Positions 44,643-53,788 of a stretch of DNA of 64,000 bases are shown piece by piece. Both the position numbers and the translations under genes were made by a program. The notes under the pieces are model-generated. The model worked only from the letters and a program-made list of their open reading frames with translations. It did no database searches and was not told where the DNA came from. Each line of letters opens with the position of its first letter. Position 1 is the stretch's first letter. The DNA is taken from the NCBI GenBank assembly GCA_945889005.1, contig CAMDBI010000006.1, positions 60,183 to 124,182 on the forward strand, given 5' to 3'. This DNA comes from Bacteroides fragilis (GTDB taxonomy: Bacteria > Bacteroidota > Bacteroidia > Bacteroidales > DTGW01).

Positions 44643-46500
44643 TTATTTTTTCTTTTAGCTCAGCAATCTTAATGGGTTTTGTAATATAATCGTCGCATCC
44701 GGCATCAAGTATTTTGTTTTTATCGGTTGCCATTGCATAAGCGGTTTGGGCAATAATCGGGATGGTATTATTAATATCTTTCATTTGTTTTGTTGCTGCT
44801 AAACCATCGATATTGGGCATTTTGATATCCATTAGTACGAGATCTATCTTATTGTTTTTAAATTTTTCTATAGCCTCTATGCCATTTTGAGCCCAAATAA
44901 TCGAAGGTTTTCCCGGCTTGAGTATTTGTTCAATTAACATAAAATTCGACCTCTCATCTTCAGCTACTAATATAGTTTTCCCGCTTAGATCAAATTTATT
45001 AATTACTTTAGCATCATTGTGTTCTGAAGTATTAAAGTTACTGAATGTCAATCCTGTACTAGTCGGCAGCGTAAAATAAAAACACGATCCTTTGCCAGGT
45101 ACCGAATCGTACCAAATTTTTCCTCCAAGAAGTTCAACCAATTTTTTAGAAATAGTCAACCCTAGACCTGCTCCCCGATATAATTTGTCGGAATTTTCTA
45201 ATTTCATAAAACGATTAAAAATTTCCTCGCTCTTATCGGGAGGTAAACCAATGCCACTATCTTTAATATAAAACAAATAGTTGTTGTTTTTTAATTCTGT
45301 TCCAAATTCAATAAATCCTTTGTCGGTAAATTTTATCGAATTGTTTACTAGGTTAGAAATAATTTGTTTTAATCGGTTTAAATCTGTATAAATTTCAATT
45401 TCATTTGACGGCGTTTTATTTAAATATTTAAAATCAATTAGAGTACGCTTTTCAGACATACTCAATTCTCTGGAATATTTGAGATATAACTCTTCGAGAA
45501 AATCGTGTAAATTGAATAGAGTGTATTGTAAGCTTATTTGATCTGCTTCTATTCGCGAAATATCGATAATGTCGTCGATCAAATGCAAAAGTGTATCGCC
45601 CGATGATTGTATCAACTGTATATATAGCTTTCGTTCGTCGAGCGAAATATCATCAATACTGAGTAAGGAAGTAAAGCCAATAATAGAGTTCATTGGAGTA
45701 CGAATTTCGTGACTCATATTGGCCAAAAATGCGGTTTTGAGCTTATCGGCTTGTTCGGCTTTTTCTTTTGATATTTTAAGGATATACTCTTGCTCCGATC
45801 GCTCGTTGTCGCGCCGTTCGACTTGCTCTAACATGTTGTTGAACGAATCAAATAAATAACCAACTTCGTCTTTTGTTTCGCGCTTGATCCGAATAGAATA
45901 GTTTTGTGTATCAGAAACTTTCTTAGCTGTATTTGCAAGTTTAATTAATGGCTTTGAAATTAATTTTTGAAAAAGACCCGCAAGTATAAACGCAATAATC
46001 AATAATCCAAGTAAAGAATAAATACTTAACCATGCTATGCTCCTGATATTTTCCTGTAATATAATGGTATTGGCTTTAATAACGATGGTTCCAATCTTTT
46101 GCCCTTGATTTAAAATTGGTTCTTTGTACAAAATAGCATTGTGTATATGCTGAATTTTTTCGTCAGAAACAATTAGGTCTTTGTTTATTAGTTCTATCTT
46201 ATAATGTGCAAATACCTCATTGTTTTGATCATAAACTGCAAGAGCCTCAACATTGTCGAGTAATCTTAAATGATAAAGAAAATTGAAAGCTCCTGCCCGA
46301 TCGTTAAATATTAAAAATGATGTGCAATTTTCGCTTAATATTTTGGCTTCTGTATTGAGAGAACGAATTAGATTTTCGCGTTGATTTTTTATAATATAAT
46401 ATTGATAATAAAAAAGGGGGAAACTTGACGATAATATTGTTACCGAGACTATAATAACAACTATTTTATATCTTATAGATAAGTTTTTAAACCAGTTCAT
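44629..46500 (-). CDS. Hybrid sensor histidine kinase/response regulator
   Basis: A 623-residue inner-membrane kinase. Two membrane helices (about 12-32 and 155-178) enclose a periplasmic CHASE8-like sensor region. HAMP follows (about 180-230). The kinase core has phospho-acceptor H264 in MSHEIRTPMNS, an N box (LVNNSIKF), GIGLP and GAGLGLTIS. A receiver domain at the C-terminus has D558 in VLMDIKMPN and KPI. No output domain is attached, so it probably passes phosphate to another protein. It lies 19 bases after a lipoprotein gene on the same strand, which may take part in sensing. Confidence 0.93.
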   Translation of the reverse strand: MNWFKNLSIRYKIVVIIVSVTILSSSFPLFYYQYYIIKNQRENLIRSLNTEAKILSENCTSFLIFNDRAGAFNFLYHLRLLDNVEALAVYDQNNEVFAHYKIELINKDLIVSDEKIQHIHNAILYKEPILNQGQKIGTIVIKANTIILQENIRSIAWLSIYSLLGLLIIAFILAGLFQKLISKPLIKLANTAKKVSDTQNYSIRIKRETKDEVGYLFDSFNNMLEQVERRDNERSEQEYILKISKEKAEQADKLKTAFLANMSHEIRTPMNSIIGFTSLLSIDDISLDERKLYIQLIQSSGDTLLHLIDDIIDISRIEADQISLQYTLFNLHDFLEELYLKYSRELSMSEKRTLIDFKYLNKTPSNEIEIYTDLNRLKQIISNLVNNSIKFTDKGFIEFGTELKNNNYLFYIKDSGIGLPPDKSEEIFNRFMKLENSDKLYRGAGLGLTISKKLVELLGGKIWYDSVPGKGSCFYFTLPTSTGLTFSNFNTSEHNDAKVINKFDLSGKTILVAEDERSNFMLIEQILKPGKPSIIWAQNGIEAIEKFKNNKIDLVLMDIKMPNIDGLAATKQMKDINNTIPIIAQTAYAMATDKNKILDAGCDDYITKPIKIAELKEKIMKYL

Positions 46501-46519
46501 GTCTTGAAAATAATTATGA

Positions 46520-47347
46520 CTACATTACTATTTCACTTCTTAATTGTTCTATAGCAATAATCAATTCGTTAAAAGCCTCAATTCCAGATTGGTTATTAAA
46601 ATTATCGGCAAAGGAATTATGCTTAATTTGTATATCCTTTAACTTCAAATAAAATTGAGCTACTGTTTTGTTTTTGTTTTCTTTGGCGAGCAATTGTATT
46701 ACAGACTCAATAGATTTTTTTTGATTGGCAATTTTCTCAATTATTTGTGGAGAAGCAGTCTGTTCGGCCATTTTAAGAGCTATATACATGGCCTCTATCC
46801 ATCCACCGGCAACAATAAGAACCGACGCGTATTGTTGATCGTTGGCTCGCAAATATTCTCGTGTTTGATTATACAATACTTTTGAATAAGCATATAATGA
46901 ATCACTATTGTTTATACTTTTAGCATTATTGTTTATTGATGTAATAAATGTATATGGTATTCCCAAATCATTGCTAAGTTTCATCATAGATTGAAGGTAT
47001 TTGCTGCAATGGCCAAATTGTTCGTAAGCATTGGCATAACTTAGATCTACAGCATATACTCCAATATTGAGTGCTTTTTCATAACTTATTTGATAATTAA
47101 TATATTTTGATTCGGGATTCATTAATTGATGGTCAAAAATAGCTCGAGTATCTTTAAAAAAATTTGAAAGTTCTTCGCTAAACATCATATTGCTAAACAT
47201 CTCGTTGTCTGACACATCTTGTTGACTAGAAGATTCCAATAGTTGAACGTCGGTACTTGTGTGAATCTTTGACTGATTATATGATGTATTCTGCTTGTTA
47301 CATGCAAAAAACAGGAATACTGCTACGGTAAAAATGTAATAATTCAT
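46520..47347 (-). CDS. Lipoprotein of unknown function paired with hybrid kinase
   Basis: A 275-residue protein with a lipoprotein signal (hydrophobic residues 3-13 ending FFAC). After a Ser/Thr-rich linker the rest is predicted helical, with a conserved-looking ISYEKALNIGVYAVDLSYANAYEQ stretch, reading like a helical-bundle sensor or binding protein. I recognise no named family. An in-frame ATG 18 bases upstream (47365) is an alternative start. The shorter form gives a better signal peptide. The 19-bp gap to the downstream hybrid kinase implies one operon and suggests it modulates that kinase at the membrane. Confidence 0.75.
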   Translation of the reverse strand: MNYYIFTVAVFLFFACNKQNTSYNQSKIHTSTDVQLLESSSQQDVSDNEMFSNMMFSEELSNFFKDTRAIFDHQLMNPESKYINYQISYEKALNIGVYAVDLSYANAYEQFGHCSKYLQSMMKLSNDLGIPYTFITSINNNAKSINNSDSLYAYSKVLYNQTREYLRANDQQYASVLIVAGGWIEAMYIALKMAEQTASPQIIEKIANQKKSIESVIQLLAKENKNKTVAQFYLKLKDIQIKHNSFADNFNNQSGIEAFNELIIAIEQLRSEIVM

Positions 47348-47529
47348 GGTTTTTTTGTTACGCATTGAACATTTTTAGCTATTATACGATTCTTAATAGT
47401 TTATCGCTACTGTCCGATAAATATTTGCATATTTCACTTTACGGTCGAAATGACAATTTATTTATAAACAAATGAATTTCATCTGACTAAATTAATTAAA
47501 TAATCGAATAAAACCTTAAATAATTGAAT

Positions 47530-49056
47530 TTATAACTTGAAACTTAGAAAAAATGTAGTACCTACTCCTTCTTCACTTTTATAGGTGATTTCGCCATTAT
47601 TTTTTTCCATAAAATCTTTGCACAGTAAAAGTCCTAAACCTGTACCTTTTTCGCCCGATGTGCCTTTGCGAGAAATATTTTCGTTTATTTTGAATAGTTT
47701 GTCATTAATTTCCGTGGGCATGCCTATTCCGTTGTCTTTAATCAAAATGGTAACTTTATTTCTTTCAACTATTTTTTCGATCAAAATTTCGCCTTTTAAT
47801 TTTGTAAATTTAATCGCATTTGAAATAATATTTCTAAGAACGGTCGAAATCATATTTGCATCGGCATTCAAAATAGTTTCGTTCGATAAATTGGCAACGA
47901 TATTAATTTCTTTTTGTCGAGCTTGTGCAGAAAGCAAAGCAAGGTTTTTGTCAATGAGTTTATTGATATCGAAAGGATTTGGGTAAGGATGAATTTTTGA
48001 CGACTGAGCCCTAGACCATTCCAACAGGTTCTCGAAGAGTGCAAACGCTTGCCCGGTCGATATTCTAATATACGACAAGTACTCTTTAATTTTTTCGGCC
48101 GATAAGTTTTCGTAGTTCTCGTTGAGCATATCGGCAAAACCAAGTATGTTGTTGAATGGACTTTTCAGATCGTGGCCAATAATAGAAAATAGGCGGTCTT
48201 TGGTTTCATTCAACCTTTTAAGCTCTTCTTCCGATTGCTTTAATGCTTCTTCTGAATGTTTCTCTGCAGTAATATCGCGAACAATAGCTAGAATATTTTT
48301 CAAATCGGCATACAATAAACGACATTCGTAAAAACTTGGTACTTTTTTGTCGTCGACTGTAAACTCAAAATACTGTACCTTTTTAGATTCTATTGCATTG
48401 CAAAAAAGATATTCAAATTCGGGGTTTTGCTCATTGAAAAATAATTCTTCAAACTTTTTATCAATAACATTTTCGAGTGAAAACCGACGATTTTTGGTCT
48501 CATTCAAATAAGCGTCGACTATTATTCCTTTACGATTTAAAATAAAAATATTGTCGGGGATGAGTTTTAAAAATGCCTTAACCTGTGCTTCGCTTCGTGT
48601 AAGTTCCTGAAAAGAATTTTTGAGCTCAGTAATATCCGACACGACTCCAACCATTCGACTGGCATTATGATGTTCGTCTTTTTCGATAACCCGCCCTTGC
48701 TGTTGCAACCATTTGATTTTTCCCGATTTTGTTTTAATGCGGTATTCGGCTGTAAAAAAAGTGGTATGACCTGTAATATGATCGTTTAGTGCTTTAAGCG
48801 TCGAAGTTGTATCTTCGGGCAAAATATTGTTGATTAAAAAATCAAAATTGTAGTAGACCTCTTCTTTGGGAGTTTCGAATAAATCGACAAACTGACTGTT
48901 GAATTGTAAAACTCCTGTATTTATTTGATAATCCCAAACACCAAGATTTACAGCTCTTTCTACTTCGTTTGTTAGATTAAATTTTGTTTCTTTTGTTTGA
49001 TCTAAACTAGTTTTCTTTTCTTTTTCAACTATTTTTTTTTCAGGAAGTTGTGGCAT
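47530..49056 (-). CDS. PAS-domain sensor histidine kinase (soluble)
   Basis: A 508-residue kinase with no membrane helix. Two PAS domains are visible: about 35-155, with PAC-like YRIKTKSGKIKWLQQQGRVIE, and about 160-275. The kinase core has phospho-acceptor H295 in IIGHDLKSPFNNILGF, then LRNIISNAIKFT (N box), IKDNGIGMP (G1) and GTGLGLLLCKDF (G2). The first PAS domain follows a Lys/Glu-rich start. No partner regulator adjoins it, and the upstream lipoprotein/hybrid-kinase operon is on the same strand but 182 bases away. The sensed signal is unknown and presumably cytoplasmic. Confidence 0.92.
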   Translation of the reverse strand: MPQLPEKKIVEKEKKTSLDQTKETKFNLTNEVERAVNLGVWDYQINTGVLQFNSQFVDLFETPKEEVYYNFDFLINNILPEDTTSTLKALNDHITGHTTFFTAEYRIKTKSGKIKWLQQQGRVIEKDEHHNASRMVGVVSDITELKNSFQELTRSEAQVKAFLKLIPDNIFILNRKGIIVDAYLNETKNRRFSLENVIDKKFEELFFNEQNPEFEYLFCNAIESKKVQYFEFTVDDKKVPSFYECRLLYADLKNILAIVRDITAEKHSEEALKQSEEELKRLNETKDRLFSIIGHDLKSPFNNILGFADMLNENYENLSAEKIKEYLSYIRISTGQAFALFENLLEWSRAQSSKIHPYPNPFDINKLIDKNLALLSAQARQKEINIVANLSNETILNADANMISTVLRNIISNAIKFTKLKGEILIEKIVERNKVTILIKDNGIGMPTEINDKLFKINENISRKGTSGEKGTGLGLLLCKDFMEKNNGEITYKSEEGVGTTFFLSFKL

Positions 49057-49226
49057 CTAATTAGGATTTGGACCACAAAAATATACAATATGAATTAAAA
49101 ATACTTCTTTTAATATATTTTTTAATTCACTTTTTAATTAATTTATTAACTTTTTTTTCGATCGACAAGTGTAACTTTACCCGACGTTAGTCGTCCTATT
49201 AACAAAACAAGCATAACTAAGGATTA

Positions 49227-49712
49227 ATGACCACAAAAGAGTTCAATCAAAGTGTCGATTTATTCTCGGATCATATTTATCGGTTTATTCTTAAAAATAT
49301 ACACGATAGCGAGAAAGCGCGCGATATTGTTCAGGATACTTTCGAAAAACTTTGGGTCAGACATAAAGATGTTGAAGCTGAAAAAACTAAATCGTACCTT
49401 TTTACAACGGCTTATCATACGATGATCGATATTATTCGTCGCGAGAAAAAATTCGATCATTCGTCGAAAATCCGATACAATAGTATGGTTCACGACAGGC
49501 ATTACAGCGATTTGAGCGAAGTTTTGCACAAAGCTGTTGAGCAATTGCCAACAGATCAACGTTCGGTAATTATGCTTCGCGACTACGAAGGTTACAGTTA
49601 CGAAGAAATATCGGAAATTACAGGTCTCAATCTATCGCAGGTAAAGGTGTATATTTTTCGTGGACGCTTGTTTTTGAAAAACTATATTGGTTCAATGGAG
49701 GCTGTAATATAA
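49227..49712 (+). CDS. ECF-type RNA polymerase sigma factor
   Basis: A 161-residue sigma factor with only regions 2 and 4. Region 2 shows YRFILKNIHDSEKARDIVQDTFEKLW and then KSYLFTTAYHTMIDIIRR. Region 4 shows LPTDQRSVIMLRDYEGYSYEEIS followed by the helix-turn-helix ISEITGLNLSQVKVYIFRGR. It starts a three-gene run with a membrane protein beginning 1 base after its stop. The Bacteroidales sigma factor SigP works with PorX on T9SS genes. This protein has the right size and general features, but the assignment as SigP is inference. TAACTTTA at 49172-49179 is a possible -7 box. Confidence 0.92.
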   Translation: MTTKEFNQSVDLFSDHIYRFILKNIHDSEKARDIVQDTFEKLWVRHKDVEAEKTKSYLFTTAYHTMIDIIRREKKFDHSSKIRYNSMVHDRHYSDLSEVLHKAVEQLPTDQRSVIMLRDYEGYSYEEISEITGLNLSQVKVYIFRGRLFLKNYIGSMEAVI

Positions 49713-49713
49713 T

Positions 49714-50682
49714 ATGGAACATATAGATACATACAATTACCATGCATGGTTTCTCGATTTCGTCGAAGATCGACTCGATGCTATGCAAGTGCGTATGTTA
49801 GATGCATTTTTGGCTCTACACCCTCAATTGGCAGAAGAACTTGGAGAATTCGAGAACATTGGGATTCGGGCGGTAACTGTTGAATACAAAAACAAATTGC
49901 TTCTAAAAAAAGGCGATATTCTCGACTCATACATCGATGAGCAATGCATTGCTTACATCGAGAAAGATTTGGACGATTTGGAGCAATTGAATTTCCAAAA
50001 AATGCTTTTGGAAAACCCCGACTTGCACAAAAACTTGAAAATGTTTGAAAAATCACAACTTCAAGCTGACAAAAATATTGTATTTGCGAAAAAGCACCAA
50101 TTGAAGCATCACGAAATAAAAGTTTCGAGCTGGCAGTTTGTGCTTTCTGCAGCTGCATCGGTTGCATTGATTATGAGTGTGGTATTTGTTTTTAAAAATA
50201 CAAATCAAAAACCAGATACACCCCTAATGGTTCATGAATTGGTTGTTGTAAAGCCATCGATAACTGCACCTAATGAAATAATAAATAATACGAAAACAAA
50301 TTTTTCTAAAAAGCCAACCCAAAAGCATATTTTAGCTAAAAGAGAAAACATTTCGCTTAATAATATGACTAATAAGAATATTGAGCGTATTGCAATGATT
50401 GAAAACGCCTTTAAAATCGAACAGCCGATCGACAATACCGATGAAATAAAATCGTTGCTTGCCAACAATATTGAAATACCTATTGAACCCGAAAACAATG
50501 AACCAGAGCAATTCGATAACTTGCTGTGGGTGTTGACAAACAAAAGTATTGACATGCTTAACAGATACAAATTGACCAATATTGTTTTGAGAAAAGAGAA
50601 AGATGCTGCACAACAATCGACCTTGTATGCCTTCGATACCAAGTGGGTGAGCGTGTATGCCTATGTAAATGATGAGAAGTAA
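49714..50682 (+). CDS. Single-pass membrane protein, probable anti-sigma factor
   Basis: A 322-residue protein. Residues 1-140 are cytoplasmic and contain two diverged copies of an anti-sigma-like helical unit: residues about 8-50 (FVEDRLDAMQVRMLDAFLALHPQL) and about 72-115 (YIEKDLDDLEQLNFQKMLLENPDL). One membrane helix lies at about 145-165. The C-terminal half is periplasmic, Asn/Glu/Lys-rich and without a recognised fold. The gene starts 1 base after the ECF sigma gene, the classic sigma/anti-sigma arrangement. No zinc-binding H-x3-C-x2-C motif is present. Function is inferred from position and the repeats. Confidence 0.78.
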   Translation: MEHIDTYNYHAWFLDFVEDRLDAMQVRMLDAFLALHPQLAEELGEFENIGIRAVTVEYKNKLLLKKGDILDSYIDEQCIAYIEKDLDDLEQLNFQKMLLENPDLHKNLKMFEKSQLQADKNIVFAKKHQLKHHEIKVSSWQFVLSAAASVALIMSVVFVFKNTNQKPDTPLMVHELVVVKPSITAPNEIINNTKTNFSKKPTQKHILAKRENISLNNMTNKNIERIAMIENAFKIEQPIDNTDEIKSLLANNIEIPIEPENNEPEQFDNLLWVLTNKSIDMLNRYKLTNIVLRKEKDAAQQSTLYAFDTKWVSVYAYVNDEK

Positions 50683-50703
50683 AAACTTTAAAATGTAAAA
50701 AAA

Positions 50704-51660
50704 ATGAAAAGAATTTATACCATATTAGGTAGTTTGTTGTTTTGGGGATTACAGGCACAAACAATAAAAAATATGCGTGGCGACACGGTTACAATAGTAA
50801 GTGAAAAAGACTCGCTTGTAATTACATCAGAAAAAGAAATAAAAGCCGATACAACTCGTATTAGGCTTGGTAACAAAGGAATAACCATTATCGAAAAAGA
50901 TGGAAAAACTACTGTCGATATCAAATCGGTTGATGAACACGATAAAAACTACACTAAAGAAATTGATAAAGAGGGTGTTGATAAAAAATATGAGGGATTT
51001 AAAGATAAAAACAAAAAAGGTAAACACACCCCCAAAAACCATCCTCATTGGGATGGATTTGGATTTGGGTTTAATGGATTCACAACACAAGACCAAAAGT
51101 TTAATATGCCCGATTCGATGCGATATCTCGATTTAAAAAATGGAAATTCATATAATTATAGCATCAATTTTGGCGAAAATAGTTTAAAAATCTTACCTTT
51201 TATGCTTCTAGTTTCAGGTATAGGGTTTGATTTCTCATACTATCGTTTCGAACACAACAATAATGTTCAGGAAATAAACGGAACTATAGTAGAAAAACCT
51301 GCACACACGAATGCAGCCTATGGCAAGTCGCGACTGTTTGCTTCGTACTTAAATATGCCATTAATGATCGAATTTAAAATACCATTTAATGAACATCCGG
51401 TACATATAAGTGGTGGAGTAATGGGAAGTATTAAAATGTGGTCGAGCAGTAAAGAAGTGTATTATATCAATGGCGACAAACAAAAGGAAAAGTTTTACAA
51501 CAACTTCAACATAGGCTTGTTTCGATATGGCTACAGAGCTCAAGTAGGTTATAATAATTTTAGTATTTATGCAAATTATTATCCTGTAAGTTTGTTTAAT
51601 GGCACGAACGATCCAACGGTGTTTCCATTTAGTGTGGGAATTTTATTACAAGATAATTGA
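50704..51660 (+). CDS. Outer-membrane beta-barrel protein in ECF operon
   Basis: A 318-residue protein with a signal peptide (residues 1-19, ending LQAQ). A charged Lys/Asp-rich region follows (about 20-115), then beta-strand-rich sequence (about 140-318) that ends in a typical barrel strand (FPFSVGILLQDN). It lies 21 bases after the probable anti-sigma gene. The three-gene order sigma, membrane protein, barrel suggests the barrel is either the regulated product or part of the signal path. No family name can be given with confidence. Confidence 0.72.
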   Translation: MKRIYTILGSLLFWGLQAQTIKNMRGDTVTIVSEKDSLVITSEKEIKADTTRIRLGNKGITIIEKDGKTTVDIKSVDEHDKNYTKEIDKEGVDKKYEGFKDKNKKGKHTPKNHPHWDGFGFGFNGFTTQDQKFNMPDSMRYLDLKNGNSYNYSINFGENSLKILPFMLLVSGIGFDFSYYRFEHNNNVQEINGTIVEKPAHTNAAYGKSRLFASYLNMPLMIEFKIPFNEHPVHISGGVMGSIKMWSSSKEVYYINGDKQKEKFYNNFNIGLFRYGYRAQVGYNNFSIYANYYPVSLFNGTNDPTVFPFSVGILLQDN

Positions 51661-51663
51661 TAG

Positions 51664-52524
51664 ATGAAAATTATTATTTCAGGCCACACGGGTTTTTTAG
51701 GATCACTTCTATCAGAGCAATTGCATAAAAGAGGTCACACAGTATCGGGTATTCCTCGCTCATTACTATTAAAAACTATTGAATTAAAAGACTACCTTGC
51801 TCATGCCGATATTGTTGTCAATTTGTCGGGAGCATCTATTGGCAAACGATGGACTAATGTGTATAAACAAAAAATTTATCAAAGTCGTATCGATACTACA
51901 AAATGCTTAGTCGGAGCAATGTCTCTATTAGAAACAAAGCCGAAACTTTTCGTGTCGGCATCGGGAGTGGGCATTTACAGCCAGTTTGGAGTGCATTCAG
52001 AACAAAGCACAGATTTCGACGAAGGTTTTCTGGCCAATGTGTGTCGCGATTGGGAGCACGAAGCACTTAAAGCAAACGTATACGGCATTAGAACTGTAAT
52101 AGTCCGCATGGCTCCGGTACTTGATAGCGATGGCGGCATGATGAAACAGCTACTTAAAATCTTTGGAAAAGGAGTCGGAGCTATTATGGGCAATGGCAAA
52201 CAAGCTATGCCCTGGATATCGTCCACAGATTGGCTCCGAGCATTGCTACACATTGTTAATGGCATCAACTCTAATGGCATTTACAATCTCACGGCTCCTA
52301 TTGCAACAAATAACGCTACATTTTCGAAGCTTTTGGCCCGTTCGGTAAACAAACCTTTGTTTTTTAAAATTCCTTCTTTTTTGACAAAACTATTGTTAGG
52401 CGAAAATGCATCGTTGGTGCTCGAAGGTCAACACGCTACACCTCAACGATTGATCGACGAAGGTTTCGAATTTCGCAATCGAGATATTGAGGACTTTTTT
52501 TATGAAAATGTTAAACAATTGTGA
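51664..52524 (+). CDS. TIGR01777 family NAD(P)-dependent epimerase/dehydratase-like protein
   Basis: A 286-residue protein with an N-terminal Rossmann motif (ISGHTGFLGSLL, residues 4-15), VNLSGASIGKRWTNVYKQKIYQSRI (the YfcH-family signature) and a C-terminal domain ending LIDEGFEFRNRDIEDF. It is a member of the YfcH/SDR39U1 group whose substrate is unknown. It begins 3 bases after the barrel gene, so it may be the last gene of the ECF operon. Confidence 0.88.
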   Translation: MKIIISGHTGFLGSLLSEQLHKRGHTVSGIPRSLLLKTIELKDYLAHADIVVNLSGASIGKRWTNVYKQKIYQSRIDTTKCLVGAMSLLETKPKLFVSASGVGIYSQFGVHSEQSTDFDEGFLANVCRDWEHEALKANVYGIRTVIVRMAPVLDSDGGMMKQLLKIFGKGVGAIMGNGKQAMPWISSTDWLRALLHIVNGINSNGIYNLTAPIATNNATFSKLLARSVNKPLFFKIPSFLTKLLLGENASLVLEGQHATPQRLIDEGFEFRNRDIEDFFYENVKQL

Positions 52525-52584
52525 AACGATTTAAGGAAAATGGTTGTAAAATTCATTTCTCAATATGACATGAATAAAGATAAC

Positions 52585-52653
52585 GGCGTCTCTAAATACT
52601 GTCCAGATAATTTTCACAGATTTCGACCAACTTGTGCTGAGCGCAGTCGAAGT
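52585..52653 (+). repeat. Solitary repeat end plus GAGC-AGTCGAAG repeat
   Basis: GGCGTCTCTAAATACTG (52585-52601) matches the inverted-repeat ends at 2921 and 3067. GTGCTGAGCGCAGTCGAAGT (52634-52653) is a member of the dispersed GAGC/TCGAA repeat. No second end is visible nearby, so this is a partial copy. It occupies the 280-bp gap between the epimerase gene and tRNA-Val. Confidence 0.5.
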
Positions 52654-52767
52654 AAGAGAGAAATCTCAAGTTTATGTTTTTTTAATCGGACAACAATGAT
52701 TATTTATATCAATGTTTCTAACAAAGAAATTGAATTTTATTATTTTTAATAAACGATATAAAACAAA

Positions 52768-52797
52768 AAAGCAAACTGACAATTGCCAATTTGCTTT
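52768..52797 (-). terminator. Terminator of tRNA-Val (minus strand)
   Basis: On the minus strand AAAGCAAA (52797-52790) pairs with TTTGCTTT (52775-52768), followed by a T-run. It lies 10 bases after the 3' end of the tRNA gene. Confidence 0.7.
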
Positions 52798-52806
52798 CTA
52801 TTTTTG

Positions 52807-52881
52807 TGGGCTGTAGTGGATTCGAACCACTGACCCCTACCCTGTCAAGGTAATGCTCTAAACCAACTGAGCTAACAGCCC
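52807..52881 (-). tRNA. tRNA-Val (anticodon GAC)
   Basis: Read on the minus strand: acceptor GGGCTGT/ACAGCCC, D-arm GCTC...GAGC, anticodon stem TTACC/GGTAG with loop TTGACAG (anticodon GAC, T33 and A37 in place), T-arm GTGG-TTCGAAT-CCAC and discriminator A. No CCA is encoded. GAC reads GUC, hence valine. Confidence 0.95.
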
Positions 52882-53009
52882 AAAATTTTGTCTGCAAATG
52901 TAATAAATAATGACAAATTACAAATGGCTAATGACTAATGAAATTGCTTATTATTTTTTAATTTTGTTTAATTTTAATTCTTATTCTTAAAATTTAATTT
53001 CTATTTCAC

Positions 53010-53771
53010 ATGAAATTAATAACATACAATATAAATGGTTTGCGGGCTGCTGTAACAAAAGGTTTTTTTGATTGGCTCAAAGCCGAAGATCCCGATATTA
53101 TTTGTCTACAGGAAACCAAGTTGCAAGAAGGTCAAATAGATACATCACTTATAGAAAATGCCGGATACCATCATTATTGGCATTATGCTCAAAAGAAAGG
53201 ATATAGCGGAGTTGCTATTTTTTCGAAACAAAAAGCCGATGAGGTGCGCTATGGTTTTGGGTTTAACCAGTACGACAACGAAGGACGCACGGTAATGTGC
53301 CGATTTGGAGCGCTTTGGGTTATTTCTATGTATTTCCCATCGGGCTCCTCTGGCGACGATCGCCAGGATGTTAAAATGGCTTTTCTCGAAGATTTCTTAC
53401 AGTTTATTGTCGACTTTAAGAAAAATAATCCCAATATAATAATTTCGGGCGATTATAATATTTGCCACAAACCCATAGATATCAACCATCCCGAACGCCA
53501 TTTAGATTATTCGGGATTTTTGCCCGAAGAACGCGAATGGATGGATCGATTCGAAGCATCGGGTTTTGTCGACACATTCAGAGTATTTAATCGACAAGCC
53601 AATCAATACAGTTGGTGGAGTTACAGAGCCAACTCAAGGGCAAAAAACCTGGGCTGGCGCATCGATTATCACTGGGTAAGTCAATCTTTGAAACCATCAC
53701 TTAAGTCTGCATTAATACTGAGTAATATTGTACATTCAGACCACTGTCCTGTTGTGCTAGAAATACAATAA
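53010..53771 (+). CDS. xth: Exodeoxyribonuclease III
   Basis: A 253-residue AP endonuclease/3'-exonuclease for base-excision repair. Family motifs: ITYNINGLRAAV at residues 4-15, metal-binding Glu in IICLQETK, ISGDYNICHKPIDI, the GWRIDYHWVS segment and the terminal SDHCPVV with the catalytic His. All are intact and the length is typical. The EFR1-like ferredoxin gene starts 17 bases downstream on the same strand. Confidence 0.95.
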   Translation: MKLITYNINGLRAAVTKGFFDWLKAEDPDIICLQETKLQEGQIDTSLIENAGYHHYWHYAQKKGYSGVAIFSKQKADEVRYGFGFNQYDNEGRTVMCRFGALWVISMYFPSGSSGDDRQDVKMAFLEDFLQFIVDFKKNNPNIIISGDYNICHKPIDINHPERHLDYSGFLPEEREWMDRFEASGFVDTFRVFNRQANQYSWWSYRANSRAKNLGWRIDYHWVSQSLKPSLKSALILSNIVHSDHCPVVLEIQ

Positions 53772-53788
53772 ATAAATACCAATAAATT

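Noticed and set aside
52540..52749. 69-codon open frame between the epimerase gene and tRNA-Val
   Set aside because: It runs through the repeat copies at 52585-52653 and has no protein-like character outside them.
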